This document shows, piece after piece, positions 55,866 to 64,000 of a stretch of DNA of 64,000 nucleotides. Both the position numbers and the translations under genes were made by a program. The stretch is from assembly GCF_900155645.1 (NCBI RefSeq), contig NZ_LT706985.1:620001-684000 (forward strand), written 5' to 3'. Every line of letters starts with the position of its first letter. The stretch's first letter is position 1. This DNA comes from Vaginimicrobium propionicum. GTDB lineage: Bacteria > Actinomycetota > Actinomycetes > Propionibacteriales > Propionibacteriaceae. The notes under the pieces are model-generated. The model made no database searches. It was given only the letters and a program-made list of their open reading frames with translations, and was not told the origin of the DNA.

Positions 55866-56185
55866 TAGCTCAAACCGTTCGCAGGTGGTTGCTTCGACGC
55901 GAAGAAGGCTGCTGCTTTTCCCAAAAACGCGTTGTCCTTTTTCAGCTCTTGAACCTCACGCCGTAACCGTTTGAGCTCAACCCGCTCATCCACAGACAAC
56001 TCGCCAGTCGGCTCGTTTCCCTGTTCCTGCCGGTACTTGCGCACCCATTTACCCAAGAGCTGTTCACCCAAACCGAGCTCTCGTGCGACATGCGCGATCG
56101 GTCTTCCAGTGTCGACGACCAAACGAGCGGCCTCTTCACGATATTCCGGCGTGAAACTACGCCGGGTCTTTCCTACTCCTGCCAT
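55865..56185 (-). CDS. IS3-family transposase OrfA
   Basis: 106 residues: HTH_Tnp_1 domain (RSFTPEYREEAARLVVDTGR then LGLGEQLLGKWVRKYR) and a C-terminal leucine-zipper-like helix (ELKRLRREVQELKKDNAFL). Binds the terminal repeats. Confidence 0.94.
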   Translation of the reverse strand: MAGVGKTRRSFTPEYREEAARLVVDTGRPIAHVARELGLGEQLLGKWVRKYRQEQGNEPTGELSVDERVELKRLRREVQELKKDNAFLGKAAAFFASKQPPANGLS

Positions 56186-56360
56186 AACGGCACCCTTTCA
56201 CGCGGGAACCAATCCCGCTAACTCAGGTGTCCACAAATGCAGGGTAACCTCAACATCATGATGTTGGGAGCACGGCGTAAAAAGCTACAGTTAATTCCAC
56301 TAAACGCCTAACCGAGAGACTAAAGAATGGAAAGAGCGTAGCTTGGAAGGAGTGAGCCAG

Positions 56361-56666
56361 ATGATTTGCTGGGACATTGCTTATGATGCAAACGCAGCCT
56401 ATGCTCGCCTAAACCATGGTGATGTTAGTAGCACAAAAGAATTAGCCCCCGGCGTGCTGGTTGACATTGACTCGAATGGGGAACCTGTTGGCTTGGAGCT
56501 GTTGGATTTAAGAATTAACTTGTCTTTTGAATTGCTCGTAAACCAGTGCGGCCTTTCGGAAGAACTTGCATTAGCACTATGCAATCCAGGTCAACCAACT
56601 TTGTTTATTCAGTCTGTGTCAGTTGGTCGTCAAGGAGCAATTCTTAGAGAACCTGCATTGGCTTAA
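56361..56666 (+). CDS. DUF2283-like protein
   Basis: 101 residues from ATG 56361 (GGAAGGAGTGAG upstream). The pattern IAYDANAAYARLNHGDV and VLVDIDSNGEPVGLELLDL matches DUF2283, small proteins of unknown function, sometimes toxin/antitoxin-like. Stand-alone gene with its own terminator. Confidence 0.75.
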   Translation: MICWDIAYDANAAYARLNHGDVSSTKELAPGVLVDIDSNGEPVGLELLDLRINLSFELLVNQCGLSEELALALCNPGQPTLFIQSVSVGRQGAILREPALA

Positions 56667-56679
56667 GCTATTAGGTACT

Positions 56680-56726
56680 AAAATTGGGTGGCCACCGATG
56701 AAAATCGGCAGCCACCCAATTTATTT
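56680..56726. terminator. Bidirectional terminator
   Basis: AAATTGGGTGGC / GCCACCCAATTT stem between the converging DUF2283 and hsp20 genes, with an inner ACCGAT/ATCGG helix. Confidence 0.88.
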
Positions 56727-56739
56727 AGGTCTGGACGTT

Positions 56740-57183
56740 TTACTCAGCGCTTGCCGACAGCGGCTTGCCAGCTGAGTTGCTAGTTACCTTAATCTTGCGC
56801 GGTTTAGCTTCCTCAGCAACCGGGATAGTGATGGTCAAAACACCGTCGGTATAGTCGGCAGCTATATTGGCCAGGTCAAGGCCGATACCTAAAGTCAACT
56901 GACGGGCATAGGAACCATAACTGCGCTCTCGGCTAAGCCACTGGTGGTTCTCCTTGTCAGTTTCTACAACCTGTTCAGCACGTTCGGCACGCACTGTCAA
57001 TGTGCGGTCATCAACATCAATGTCGATGGTTTCGGAGTTAACGCCAGGCAAATCCATTTTGACAATGAACTGATCGCCGTCACGAATCAAGTCCATTGGC
57101 ATAGTGCGATCTGAGCTCGCCGGACGAGACATCAGATTGAACATGCGATCCATCTCGCGGAACGGGTTATACGAAGTAGTCAT
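56740..57183 (-). CDS. Hsp20 small heat shock protein
   Basis: 147 residues with an alpha-crystallin domain: RDGDQFIVKMDLPGVNSETI, VDDRTLTVRAERAE, and the end GVLTITIPVAEEAKPRKI. Start set by TCAGGAGGAAAA. Prevents aggregation under stress. Preceded by a HAIR operator, so regulation by HspR is likely. Confidence 0.95.
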   Translation of the reverse strand: MTTSYNPFREMDRMFNLMSRPASSDRTMPMDLIRDGDQFIVKMDLPGVNSETIDIDVDDRTLTVRAERAEQVVETDKENHQWLSRERSYGSYARQLTLGIGLDLANIAADYTDGVLTITIPVAEEAKPRKIKVTSNSAGKPLSASAE

Positions 57184-57258
57184 TTTTTCCTCCTGAAATC
57201 CAGCGCGGTAGCGCTCTTACAAGAGGTACAACCAAGGTCACCCACAAATTATTCCTAA

Positions 57259-57279
57259 GTTGAGTCAACTAGACTCAAG
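57259..57279. promoter_or_regulatory. HAIR operator (HspR binding site)
   Basis: GTTGAGT-N7-ACTCAAG, one base from the consensus CTTGAGT-N7-ACTCAAG; 76 bp before the hsp20 start codon. Confidence 0.85.
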
Positions 57280-57293
57280 TTTTTATTTTGAAG

Positions 57294-57707
57294 TCACCGT
57301 TTTGATTTAGGACGAACAACCTTTCGCCCCTGCCAGTCAGGCGATACATCAATAGTCGTTGTCAAAGACAATCCGGCAGTATTTGCACCCTCTTGCAGAT
57401 CTGCCTGATCAACATAGCCTTGCCGACCAAACTTTGGGGTCATCAACCAGATGTAACCCTCATCCGTCAAATCACGCAATGCATCTACCAAACTGTCTAC
57501 AACATCTACATCGTCGCGCATCCAAAGCAGCACGATGTCAACAGCTTCAAACGCATCTTCAATCAGGTCCGCATCAATAGCGTCCATGATTTCGTCACGC
57601 AGGTCCTCGTCAACATCTTCATCCCAACCAAGTTCCTGCACAATCAATCCCGGTTTTAGACTCATCTGCTCTGCAACCGAGTGTTGTCCTTTTCGGACGG
57701 TTGACAC
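57294..57707 (-). CDS. DUF3052 family protein
   Basis: 137 residues from GTG 57707 (GGAGGAAAG upstream). Contains the family pattern SLKPGLIVQELGWDEDVDED and RDDVDVVDSLVDALRDLTDE, ending in KFGRQGYVDQADLQEGANTA. Conserved beside aceE in actinobacteria, as here; function unknown. Confidence 0.85.
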   Translation of the reverse strand: MSTVRKGQHSVAEQMSLKPGLIVQELGWDEDVDEDLRDEIMDAIDADLIEDAFEAVDIVLLWMRDDVDVVDSLVDALRDLTDEGYIWLMTPKFGRQGYVDQADLQEGANTAGLSLTTTIDVSPDWQGRKVVRPKSKR

Positions 57708-57866
57708 CTTTCCTCCACTCCTAGGAATCATCTTTGGCAAACAGTTTGCCAGATAGTGTCCCCAACGCACAGCCCAAACTGCCTTAATAACTCGACTTGT
57801 TACACAAACAAGTAACAGGCGAGCTCCAAAAGTCATTGGAACCCGCCCGTTAACAGCTAGTTTTTG

Positions 57867-60620
57867 TTATTTCTCTTCATTTAGACCAGTATCCGTAGCA
57901 TTCACGTCATCGAGGTGATAACGCTGGGCTGCATCAATAGCCCATTGACGAGGTAGCTCACCGCGATCAGCCAGAGCATCCAAAGTGCGAACAGTGATCG
58001 AGGCACCGTCGATATGCAAATGCCTACGCGCAGCCAGGCGAGTATCAGAGAAGCCGAAACCATCAGCACCCAAAGTGTAGTAATCCATCGGCACCCACTC
58101 ACGAACCATGTCTTGAACGGCACGCATGTAATCGCTGACCGCGATTGCTGGCCCAGGACGACCCTGCAATTTGCGCGTCAAGAACGCAACTTGAGCTTCA
58201 TCGTTGGGCTTTAACCATTTGTGCTCGTCGCACCTAACCCCGTCACGACGCAGTTCAGACCAGCTAGTTACCGACCACACATCCGCAACGACGCCCCAAT
58301 CTCGCTTAAGCAATTTCTGAGCTTCCAAAGCCCACGGAACGCCTACTCCAGAGGCCAAAATCTGGGCGCGCCTAGCATCTGGATTCACACCCTCCATTGA
58401 ACCTTCAGAAACCAGATAGATACCTTTTAGAATGCCTTCAACATCCACATTTTCTGGCTGAGCAGGCTGAACCATCGGCTCGTTATACATGGTGATGTAG
58501 TAGGAGATATTTTCCGGATTATCACCGTACATCCGACGCAAACCATCTTGGACAATGTAGCTAGTCTCATAACCATAGGCAGGGTCGTAAGAGATGATGC
58601 CTTCATTAGTTAGCGTCAACATGTGCGAATGGCCGTCCATATGCTGCGTACCTTCGCCAGTCAGCGTGGTCTTTCCGGCTGTGGCACCAAGATAGAAACC
58701 TCTAGCCAGTTGGTCTGCTGCTGCCCACATCAAATCGCCAGTGCGTTGGTAGCCGAACATCGAGTAGAAGATATACATCGGAACCATTGGCTGATTGTGG
58801 GTGGCGTAACTAGTGCCTGCCGCAATATATGCGGCCACCGAGCCAGCCTCGTTAAGGCCAGTGTGCATAATCTGGCCATTAGTTGATTCGCGGTAGCTCA
58901 ACATCAGATCATGGTCAACTGGCGTGTACTGCTGGCCGTTGGGGTTATAGATCTTGATAGTTGGGAAGAAAGAGTCCATGCCGAAAGTTCGTGCCTCGTC
59001 AGGAATGATCGGCACTACGTAGGGTGCGAAATTCTTATCCCTCAGTAGATCTTTCAGCAACCGGACAAATGCCATTGTGGTGGCTACTTTCTGGTTACCG
59101 GAACCCTTACGCGACTTCGCATAAGACTTGTCATCAGGCAGATGCAACTTATTTCTATCACCACGACGCTCCGGCAAGAAGCCGCCTAGCTCTTTGCGAC
59201 GAGCCAATAGATATTTCATGGACGGGTTTGATGCGTCTGGCTTGTAGTAAGGCGGTTCATATGGGTTAGCTTCGATAACTTCGTCGCTGATCGGAATCTT
59301 GCAACGATCACGCAGACCCTTAAGATCGTCGATAGCCAATTTCTTCATCTGGTGGGTGGCATTTCGACCGGCGAAATGGGAACCCAAGAAATAACCCTTA
59401 ATGGTGTGCGCCAAAATAACGGTCGGGGCGCCAACAAACTCAACGGCTGCCTTATATGCGTTGAAGATTTTCACGTAGTCGTGACCACCTCGGCGCAGTG
59501 CCCAAATGTCGTCGTCGCTCCAGTCTTCGACCATCTTTAGGGTACGCGGGTCGCGTCCGAAGAAGTGTTCGCGAACATAGGCACCATCATTGGCTTTGAA
59601 GGTTTGATAATCACCATCGCGCGTCTCGTTCATTATTTTGACGAGAGCACCTTCACTGTCTTTAGCCAACAATTCATCCCAACCAGAGCCCCAAATCAAT
59701 TTGATGACATTCCAGCCGGCACCCCTGAAGAATGCCTCTAGCTCTTGAATGATTTTGCCGTTACCTCGAACCGGGCCATCAAGTCGCTGCAGATTGCAGT
59801 TGACGACGATAGTCAGGTTATCTAACCCCTCGTTAGCAGCTAACTGTAAAGCGCCGCGAGCCTCGGGCTCATCCATCTCGCCATCACCACAGAACGCCCA
59901 TACGTGCTGAAGGGACGTGTCTTGGATGCCGCGATTTTGTAAATATTTGTTAAACGATGCCTGGTAAATGGCATTTATTGGCCCTAATCCCATTGACACA
60001 GTCGGGAATTCCCAGAAGTCTTCCATCCGCCTCGGGTGGGGGTAGCTTGGCAGACCACGCCCGCCTTTAGGTCGTGAATACTCCTGGCGGAAACCGTCTA
60101 GATCATCCTCGCTGAGACGTCCTTCGAGATATGCGCGGGCATATTGACCTGGAGAAGAGTGGCCTTGGAAAAAGACTTGATCTCCCCCTCCGGGATGATC
60201 TTTGCCACGCCAGAAGTGGTTCAAGCCAACTTCGTAAAGGGTGGCTTGCGAGGCATAACTAGAAATATGGCCTCCGACTCCTACACCTGGACGCTGCTGG
60301 CGGTGAACCATAACTGCCGCATTCCAGCGTAACCAGTGACGGATGTCGCTTTCTGCTTTGATATCTCCGGGGTAAGGAACCTGGTTCTCTACCGGGATGG
60401 TGTTTACGAAATCAGTCGAAACTAGTGACGGCACCCCAATCTGGCTCTGCCTGGCATACTCGTTCAATTTGAGCATCACGAAGCGAGCACGGTTAAGCCC
60501 CTGAGTCTCGATCAACCCATCAAGAGACTCCAACCATTCAGCTGTCTCTTCAGGATTAGTGTCCGGCAAGTTTGTGGGTTGCCCATTTAGCAGGGGCCCA
60601 GGTTGCTGGCGAGGTATCAC
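57867..60620 (-). CDS. aceE: Pyruvate dehydrogenase E1 component, homodimeric
   Basis: 917 residues, full length. TPP-binding motif [18 protein letters not shown] with the later [36 protein letters not shown] and YREGVTM-like block [20 protein letters not shown] are typical. Decarboxylates pyruvate in the PDH complex linking glycolysis to the TCA cycle. Stand-alone gene as usual in actinobacteria. Confidence 0.97.
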   Translation of the reverse strand: MIPRQQPGPLLNGQPTNLPDTNPEETAEWLESLDGLIETQGLNRARFVMLKLNEYARQSQIGVPSLVSTDFVNTIPVENQVPYPGDIKAESDIRHWLRWNAAVMVHRQQRPGVGVGGHISSYASQATLYEVGLNHFWRGKDHPGGGDQVFFQGHSSPGQYARAYLEGRLSEDDLDGFRQEYSRPKGGRGLPSYPHPRRMEDFWEFPTVSMGLGPINAIYQASFNKYLQNRGIQDTSLQHVWAFCGDGEMDEPEARGALQLAANEGLDNLTIVVNCNLQRLDGPVRGNGKIIQELEAFFRGAGWNVIKLIWGSGWDELLAKDSEGALVKIMNETRDGDYQTFKANDGAYVREHFFGRDPRTLKMVEDWSDDDIWALRRGGHDYVKIFNAYKAAVEFVGAPTVILAHTIKGYFLGSHFAGRNATHQMKKLAIDDLKGLRDRCKIPISDEVIEANPYEPPYYKPDASNPSMKYLLARRKELGGFLPERRGDRNKLHLPDDKSYAKSRKGSGNQKVATTMAFVRLLKDLLRDKNFAPYVVPIIPDEARTFGMDSFFPTIKIYNPNGQQYTPVDHDLMLSYRESTNGQIMHTGLNEAGSVAAYIAAGTSYATHNQPMVPMYIFYSMFGYQRTGDLMWAAADQLARGFYLGATAGKTTLTGEGTQHMDGHSHMLTLTNEGIISYDPAYGYETSYIVQDGLRRMYGDNPENISYYITMYNEPMVQPAQPENVDVEGILKGIYLVSEGSMEGVNPDARRAQILASGVGVPWALEAQKLLKRDWGVVADVWSVTSWSELRRDGVRCDEHKWLKPNDEAQVAFLTRKLQGRPGPAIAVSDYMRAVQDMVREWVPMDYYTLGADGFGFSDTRLAARRHLHIDGASITVRTLDALADRGELPRQWAIDAAQRYHLDDVNATDTGLNEEK

Positions 60621-60844
60621 GCTTGCGTCCTTTCATCTGCCGGTTGCCGCCTCGATGCGACAGTTCCTCCGGCTATGCGTCACATCTCCATATTGACTCA
60701 ACCAGACAAAAAAAGCGCAATCTAAGCAGGAATTAGTTCTATGCAACTATCGAGAGATTTCGGCAACCACGACAAATGAGCGTTTTGTAAGCGTTATGTT
60801 GAGTTCAGATCCGGTAGTTCATATCGACTTTGAAAGGCATTTCT

Positions 60845-61918
60845 ATGAAACTTCGCGAAGACGCTAAGTGGTCAATGGTTATCCCAACTTCTATGGGTGT
60901 TCGCATTTGCCCTGAGGATGGGCAGCCAGTACACACTGCCACTCGTTTCACAATGCAGGTCACTTCAGCCGAGTCGAATGTCGGCTCAGTAGCTAGCTAC
61001 CTTGGCCAGCCAGTGAAAATTTTGACTAATTTCGTTAAAGGCAGCCCAATTTCTTTGATGATCAAATCGAATCTACGCAGTCGTTTTATGGATTACGAGG
61101 GTCCCGATCTAGATCAGGGAGATGCCTGGGGGCTGCGTCACCAATTCAATATTGCAGACTCTGGTTATGGTAACCGTGGTGCGCGAGTCTGGAATGACCG
61201 CGCCGGTGAAGTTGGGCTGAAGCTATCTGCTAAGGATTTTGATCTCGATCGCATTTTTGGTGAAGAAGGCGCAAAGATCGTCCACATGTCTGGGCTAATC
61301 GCTGCCCTATCTCCAGATACCTTACAGTTCTGCCTAGATGTGGCACATAAAGCCAAGGAATATGGCACTGCCGTCAGTTTCGATTTGAACTATCGCGCTT
61401 CTTTCTGGGAGGGACGCGAACAGGAGCTACGCGAGGGCTTCACTGAAATCGCCAAAAACTGCTCTATTTTGATTGGTAACGAAGAGGACTATCAACTTGC
61501 ATTAGGGCTTAAAGGTCCGGATGCGGGCGGCAAAGACATTGGCGGCAAGATAGACGGCTTCAAAGCTATGATTCAAACTGCCCATGAAGCTTTCCCAAAC
61601 GTCGAAGTTTTTGCCAACACCTTGCGTGAGGTTATTAACGCCAATCACCATTTGTGGGGTGCAATTTTGTGGGCTAACGGCGAATTCTTCGTTGCCGAGC
61701 CGCGAGATATCGGAGTTCTCGACCGTATTGGCGGAGGCGACTCAACTGTCGGCGGCATTCTCTACGGCCTTATTAAAGGTTGGGCTCCAGAGAAGTGCTT
61801 GCAGTTTGGTTGGGCATCAGGCGCCATAACCACCACATTCCTGACTGACTATTCCGTACCTGCTGACGAAGAGCAGGTTTGGGCGGTTTGGGAGGGCAAT
61901 GCCCGCGTCCAGCGCTAA
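60845..61918 (+). CDS. PfkB-family sugar kinase (KDG-kinase-like)
   Basis: 357 residues from ATG 60845. Resembles 2-dehydro-3-deoxygluconokinases: N-terminal substrate part SAESNVGSVASYLGQP, central VSFDLNYRASFWEG, ILIGNEEDYQLALG, and the catalytic anion hole DRIGGGDSTVGGILYG near the C-terminus with the catalytic Asp. Phosphorylates a sugar acid or ketose with ATP; substrate not determined. Followed by a strong terminator. Confidence 0.9.
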   Translation: MKLREDAKWSMVIPTSMGVRICPEDGQPVHTATRFTMQVTSAESNVGSVASYLGQPVKILTNFVKGSPISLMIKSNLRSRFMDYEGPDLDQGDAWGLRHQFNIADSGYGNRGARVWNDRAGEVGLKLSAKDFDLDRIFGEEGAKIVHMSGLIAALSPDTLQFCLDVAHKAKEYGTAVSFDLNYRASFWEGREQELREGFTEIAKNCSILIGNEEDYQLALGLKGPDAGGKDIGGKIDGFKAMIQTAHEAFPNVEVFANTLREVINANHHLWGAILWANGEFFVAEPRDIGVLDRIGGGDSTVGGILYGLIKGWAPEKCLQFGWASGAITTTFLTDYSVPADEEQVWAVWEGNARVQR

Positions 61919-61936
61919 CCGCTAAACCATGAATTA

Positions 61937-61971
61937 AACGGTGGGTAGCCTTGAGGCTGCCCACCGTTTTT
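61937..61971 (+). terminator. Strong terminator
   Basis: AACGGTGGGTAGCC / GGCTGCCCACCGTT with a TTGA loop and TTTTG tail. Confidence 0.92.
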
Positions 61972-62003
61972 GTTCTAAAATAAGCGCCAAGAAAGGACCT
62001 TCT

Positions 62004-63212
62004 ATGGGCACAGCAGTAACCGGCGCAGCGATTATTTCTTCAGGTAAACAACGTAGCCAGATGGCTAAACGTTTGCATGCAGTAGCAGGCAAAATGACCA
62101 CTGCTGCAGTGCGGGATATTGAATCGCAACATCCCTGGTTTCTACGCTTGGGAGCTAATGAACGCTCCTGGGTGCGGGTAGTGGTTGTAAATGGCATCGA
62201 AGGGTTCATTGACTGGTTTGAAGGTAAACAAGAAATAAACCCCGCTGACCTCTTTAATGCCGCTCCCAGGGTACTGACTAGACGAATCACTCTTGACCAA
62301 ACGGTCGACTTAATTCGAACCACAATTGAGGCAGTCGAAACTCAGATTGGGGAATTATTACCAAAATCTGATCGCCTTCCCCTAACTACCGCAACAGTTT
62401 ATTTCTCCAGAGAAGTAGCCTTCGCGTCAGCAAAAGTTTATGCTCATGCTGCTGAACGACGCGGCAATTGGGATCAGAGAATGGAAGCTCTGGTTGTTGA
62501 CGCGATAGTTCGCGGAGATTCAGCTGATTCATTACTTTCCAGAGCATCCGCACTAGGTTGGATCGATGGCAAAGTGGCCGTTGCTGTCTCACCTTTACCT
62601 GATGATTTAGATCTTGAGATCATCAGGCAAACTGCCCGCCAGGAAGGTCAAGACATTTTGGCTGCAAGCCACGGGGATCGTCTCGTCATATTGATTCCAG
62701 ACAGTGAGTCAAAACAAGAAAAAACTCGTCTAGCCAGACAGACGATGAATAAACTCGCCACTAAATTAGGGGCAGGACGTATCGTTATCGGCCCAACAGT
62801 CGAAGGTATTGAACAAGCCTCAATATCTGCTCAAGCTGCTCTATCTGGAGCCAGAGCCGAACAAGCGTGGCCGGAAGGTCCACGCATCGTTGACGCTTTA
62901 GAGCTGCTACCAGAGCGAGCTTTGGCTGGCAATGGTCAAGCTAGGCGCGAGCTGGTCTTAGACGTCTATCAGCCATTGATTAGTGCAGGTGGCGATCTGT
63001 TAGAAACTTGCGTGACCTTTTTAAATAATTATGGGTCTATTGAGGCGAGCGCAAGGGCACTATTTGTACACGCAAATACCGTCAGATATCGGCTAAAGCG
63101 CATTCAAGAGGTTACCGGCTATGCGCCAGGGGTAGCTAGGGATTCTTTTGTACTGCGCCTAGCAATCACTCTGGGACGCCTTGGAGAGAATGACCCATCC
63201 CAAACATTTTGA
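62004..63212 (+). CDS. PucR-type regulator of fatty acid synthesis (FasR-like)
   Basis: 402 residues from ATG 62004 (AAAGGACC upstream). The C-terminal 70 residues are the PucR helix-turn-helix: ETCVTFLNNYGSIEASARAL then FVHANTVRYRLKRIQEVTG. The middle is a GGDEF-like/CdaR domain. In Streptomyces the same type of protein (FasR) lies directly before fabD and activates the fab genes; the arrangement here is the same, with fabD starting about 100 bp downstream. Confidence 0.88.
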   Translation: MGTAVTGAAIISSGKQRSQMAKRLHAVAGKMTTAAVRDIESQHPWFLRLGANERSWVRVVVVNGIEGFIDWFEGKQEINPADLFNAAPRVLTRRITLDQTVDLIRTTIEAVETQIGELLPKSDRLPLTTATVYFSREVAFASAKVYAHAAERRGNWDQRMEALVVDAIVRGDSADSLLSRASALGWIDGKVAVAVSPLPDDLDLEIIRQTARQEGQDILAASHGDRLVILIPDSESKQEKTRLARQTMNKLATKLGAGRIVIGPTVEGIEQASISAQAALSGARAEQAWPEGPRIVDALELLPERALAGNGQARRELVLDVYQPLISAGGDLLETCVTFLNNYGSIEASARALFVHANTVRYRLKRIQEVTGYAPGVARDSFVLRLAITLGRLGENDPSQTF

Positions 63213-63311
63213 TTTGAAGGTCGCTATTGTGGGGTCTCCACAAGGTTAGGTAGCTCTTTTGGTGCCTGTTTAAGGGACAAAACCTAGTTAATGTCAGCGA
63301 TCATTATTTAC

Positions 63312-64000
63312 ATGCTTGCAATTGTTGCGCCGGGTCAAGGAGCCCAGACGAGTGGGTTTCTGGCGTCGTGGTGCCACCTAGAAAGTTTCCGAACTGGTCT
63401 AGCACAGTTGTCACAAAATTGTGGTCTCGACTTGGTCGAACTTGGCACCAAAGCAGATAACGAGACAATTAAAGATACCGCCATTGCCCAACCACTCCTG
63501 GTGGCGAGTGCATTACTGGTCTACCGCGAACTCAATGTGCGCCCTGATCTAGTGGCCGGTCATTCAGTTGGCGAAATCGCTGCTGCCAGCATGTCAGGGG
63601 TGCTTAGTGAATTAGAAGCCATGACTTTCGTGGCAGCTAGGGGTCGGGCTATGGCTAAAGCGGCGGCTTTGACGCCCACAGGGATGTCAGCCGTCCTAGC
63701 TGGGAAACCGGACGAAATCGCTACTCGCCTTGCCGATCTAAACCTGGTGGCCGCAAACAATAATGGTCGTGGCCAAGTTGTCGCTGCCGGAAAGCTAGAC
63801 GACCTGGCTGAATTGGCGGCTAATCCACCGGCTCGAGCGAGAGTTATTCCGCTGCGCGTTGCCGGTGCTTTTCATACTGACTACATGGCTAGTGCAAGAG
63901 AAGACCTCATCCCATTAGCTAAAACACTGAAACCAGCTAATCCAACTGTTACCTTACTTAGTAATTTAGATGGACAAGCTGTAGCTAGCGGCAGTCAGTA
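63312..64000 (+). CDS. fabD: Malonyl-CoA:ACP transacylase (3' end outside window)
   Basis: Starts LAIVAPGQGAQTSGFLASW, the typical beginning; active-site serine in VAGHSVGEIAAAS, and histidine in RVAGAFHTDYMA. An in-frame ATG at 63291 would add seven residues and is nearer to the ribosome-like AAGGGA, so the start is uncertain. Transfers malonyl to ACP for fatty acid synthesis. Continues beyond base 64000. Confidence 0.95.
   Translation, partial: MLAIVAPGQGAQTSGFLASWCHLESFRTGLAQLSQNCGLDLVELGTKADNETIKDTAIAQPLLVASALLVYRELNVRPDLVAGHSVGEIAAASMSGVLSELEAMTFVAARGRAMAKAAALTPTGMSAVLAGKPDEIATRLADLNLVAANNNGRGQVVAAGKLDDLAELAANPPARARVIPLRVAGAFHTDYMASAREDLIPLAKTLKPANPTVTLLSNLDGQAVASGSQ

Larger units (their letters stand above)
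54939..56252 (-). mobile_element. IS3-family insertion sequence, complete
   Basis: 1314 bp with imperfect terminal inverted repeats: left TGTGGTTGACC...TTGTGGACAC, right (reverse) TGAGGTTACCC...TTGTGGACAC, starting with TG as usual. The flanks carry the 4-bp target duplication ACAT (54935-54938 and 56253-56256). Two overlapping transposase frames, both intact, so the element may be active. Confidence 0.88.

Overview
The window comes from a moderate-GC actinobacterium. The right third carries an actinobacterial housekeeping block: prfB-ftsE-ftsX-M23 peptidase-smpB-ssrA, a monomeric NADP isocitrate dehydrogenase, aceE with DUF3052, an HspR-type HAIR operator before hsp20, and a PucR-type regulator in front of fabD. 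The tmRNA tag reads ANNRTDFALAA. The endolysin carries CW_7 repeats. A member of the Actinomycetaceae is my best guess, by inference only.

Positions 1 to about 42,500 are a long-tailed (siphovirus-type) prophage that continues beyond the left edge. Its order is: P4-type primase/helicase (partial), VRR-NUC nuclease, SNF2 helicase, ArpU/sigma-like regulator, HNH nuclease, small terminase; then a DNA-modification block (SAM synthetase, ParB-fused adenine methyltransferase, C5 methyltransferase, small ORFs behind three copies of a repeated promoter/leader); then large terminase, portal, ClpP-type protease, HK97 capsid, connectors, tail tube, tail chaperones with a -1 frameshift, tape measure, Dit, tail fibre, holin, endolysin, and two tandem large serine recombinases. 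The right boundary lies next to the 3' end of ssrA.

The prophage is unusually loaded with cargo. Reverse-strand genes sit at late-gene borders: a small glycine-rich membrane protein, a four-helix membrane protein, a VanZ-like protein and an Abi/HEPN protein. A MFS exporter with its TetR repressor interrupts a GIY-YIG gene and is bracketed by a 134-bp duplication of the tail-tube gene start. Two islands of Firmicutes-like genes resembling polymorphic-toxin immunity genes (DUF4253, SMI1/KNR4, CbrC, Imm33/DUF2185, DUF6892 and others) lie between holin and endolysin and after the recombinases. The second is very AT-rich and is bracketed by a diverged 60-bp duplication of the recombinase 3' end.

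The prophage also shows scattered point lesions: an in-frame TGA in the C5 methyltransferase, an in-frame TAG in the tape measure, and frameshifts in the capsid, connector and immunity genes. The host genes at right look intact, so the phage is probably decaying while some cargo remains intact.

Positions 42,739 to 64,000 are host chromosome, interrupted by a 0.7-kb element remnant between duplicated tRNA-Val 3' ends and by a complete IS3-family element with a 4-bp target duplication.
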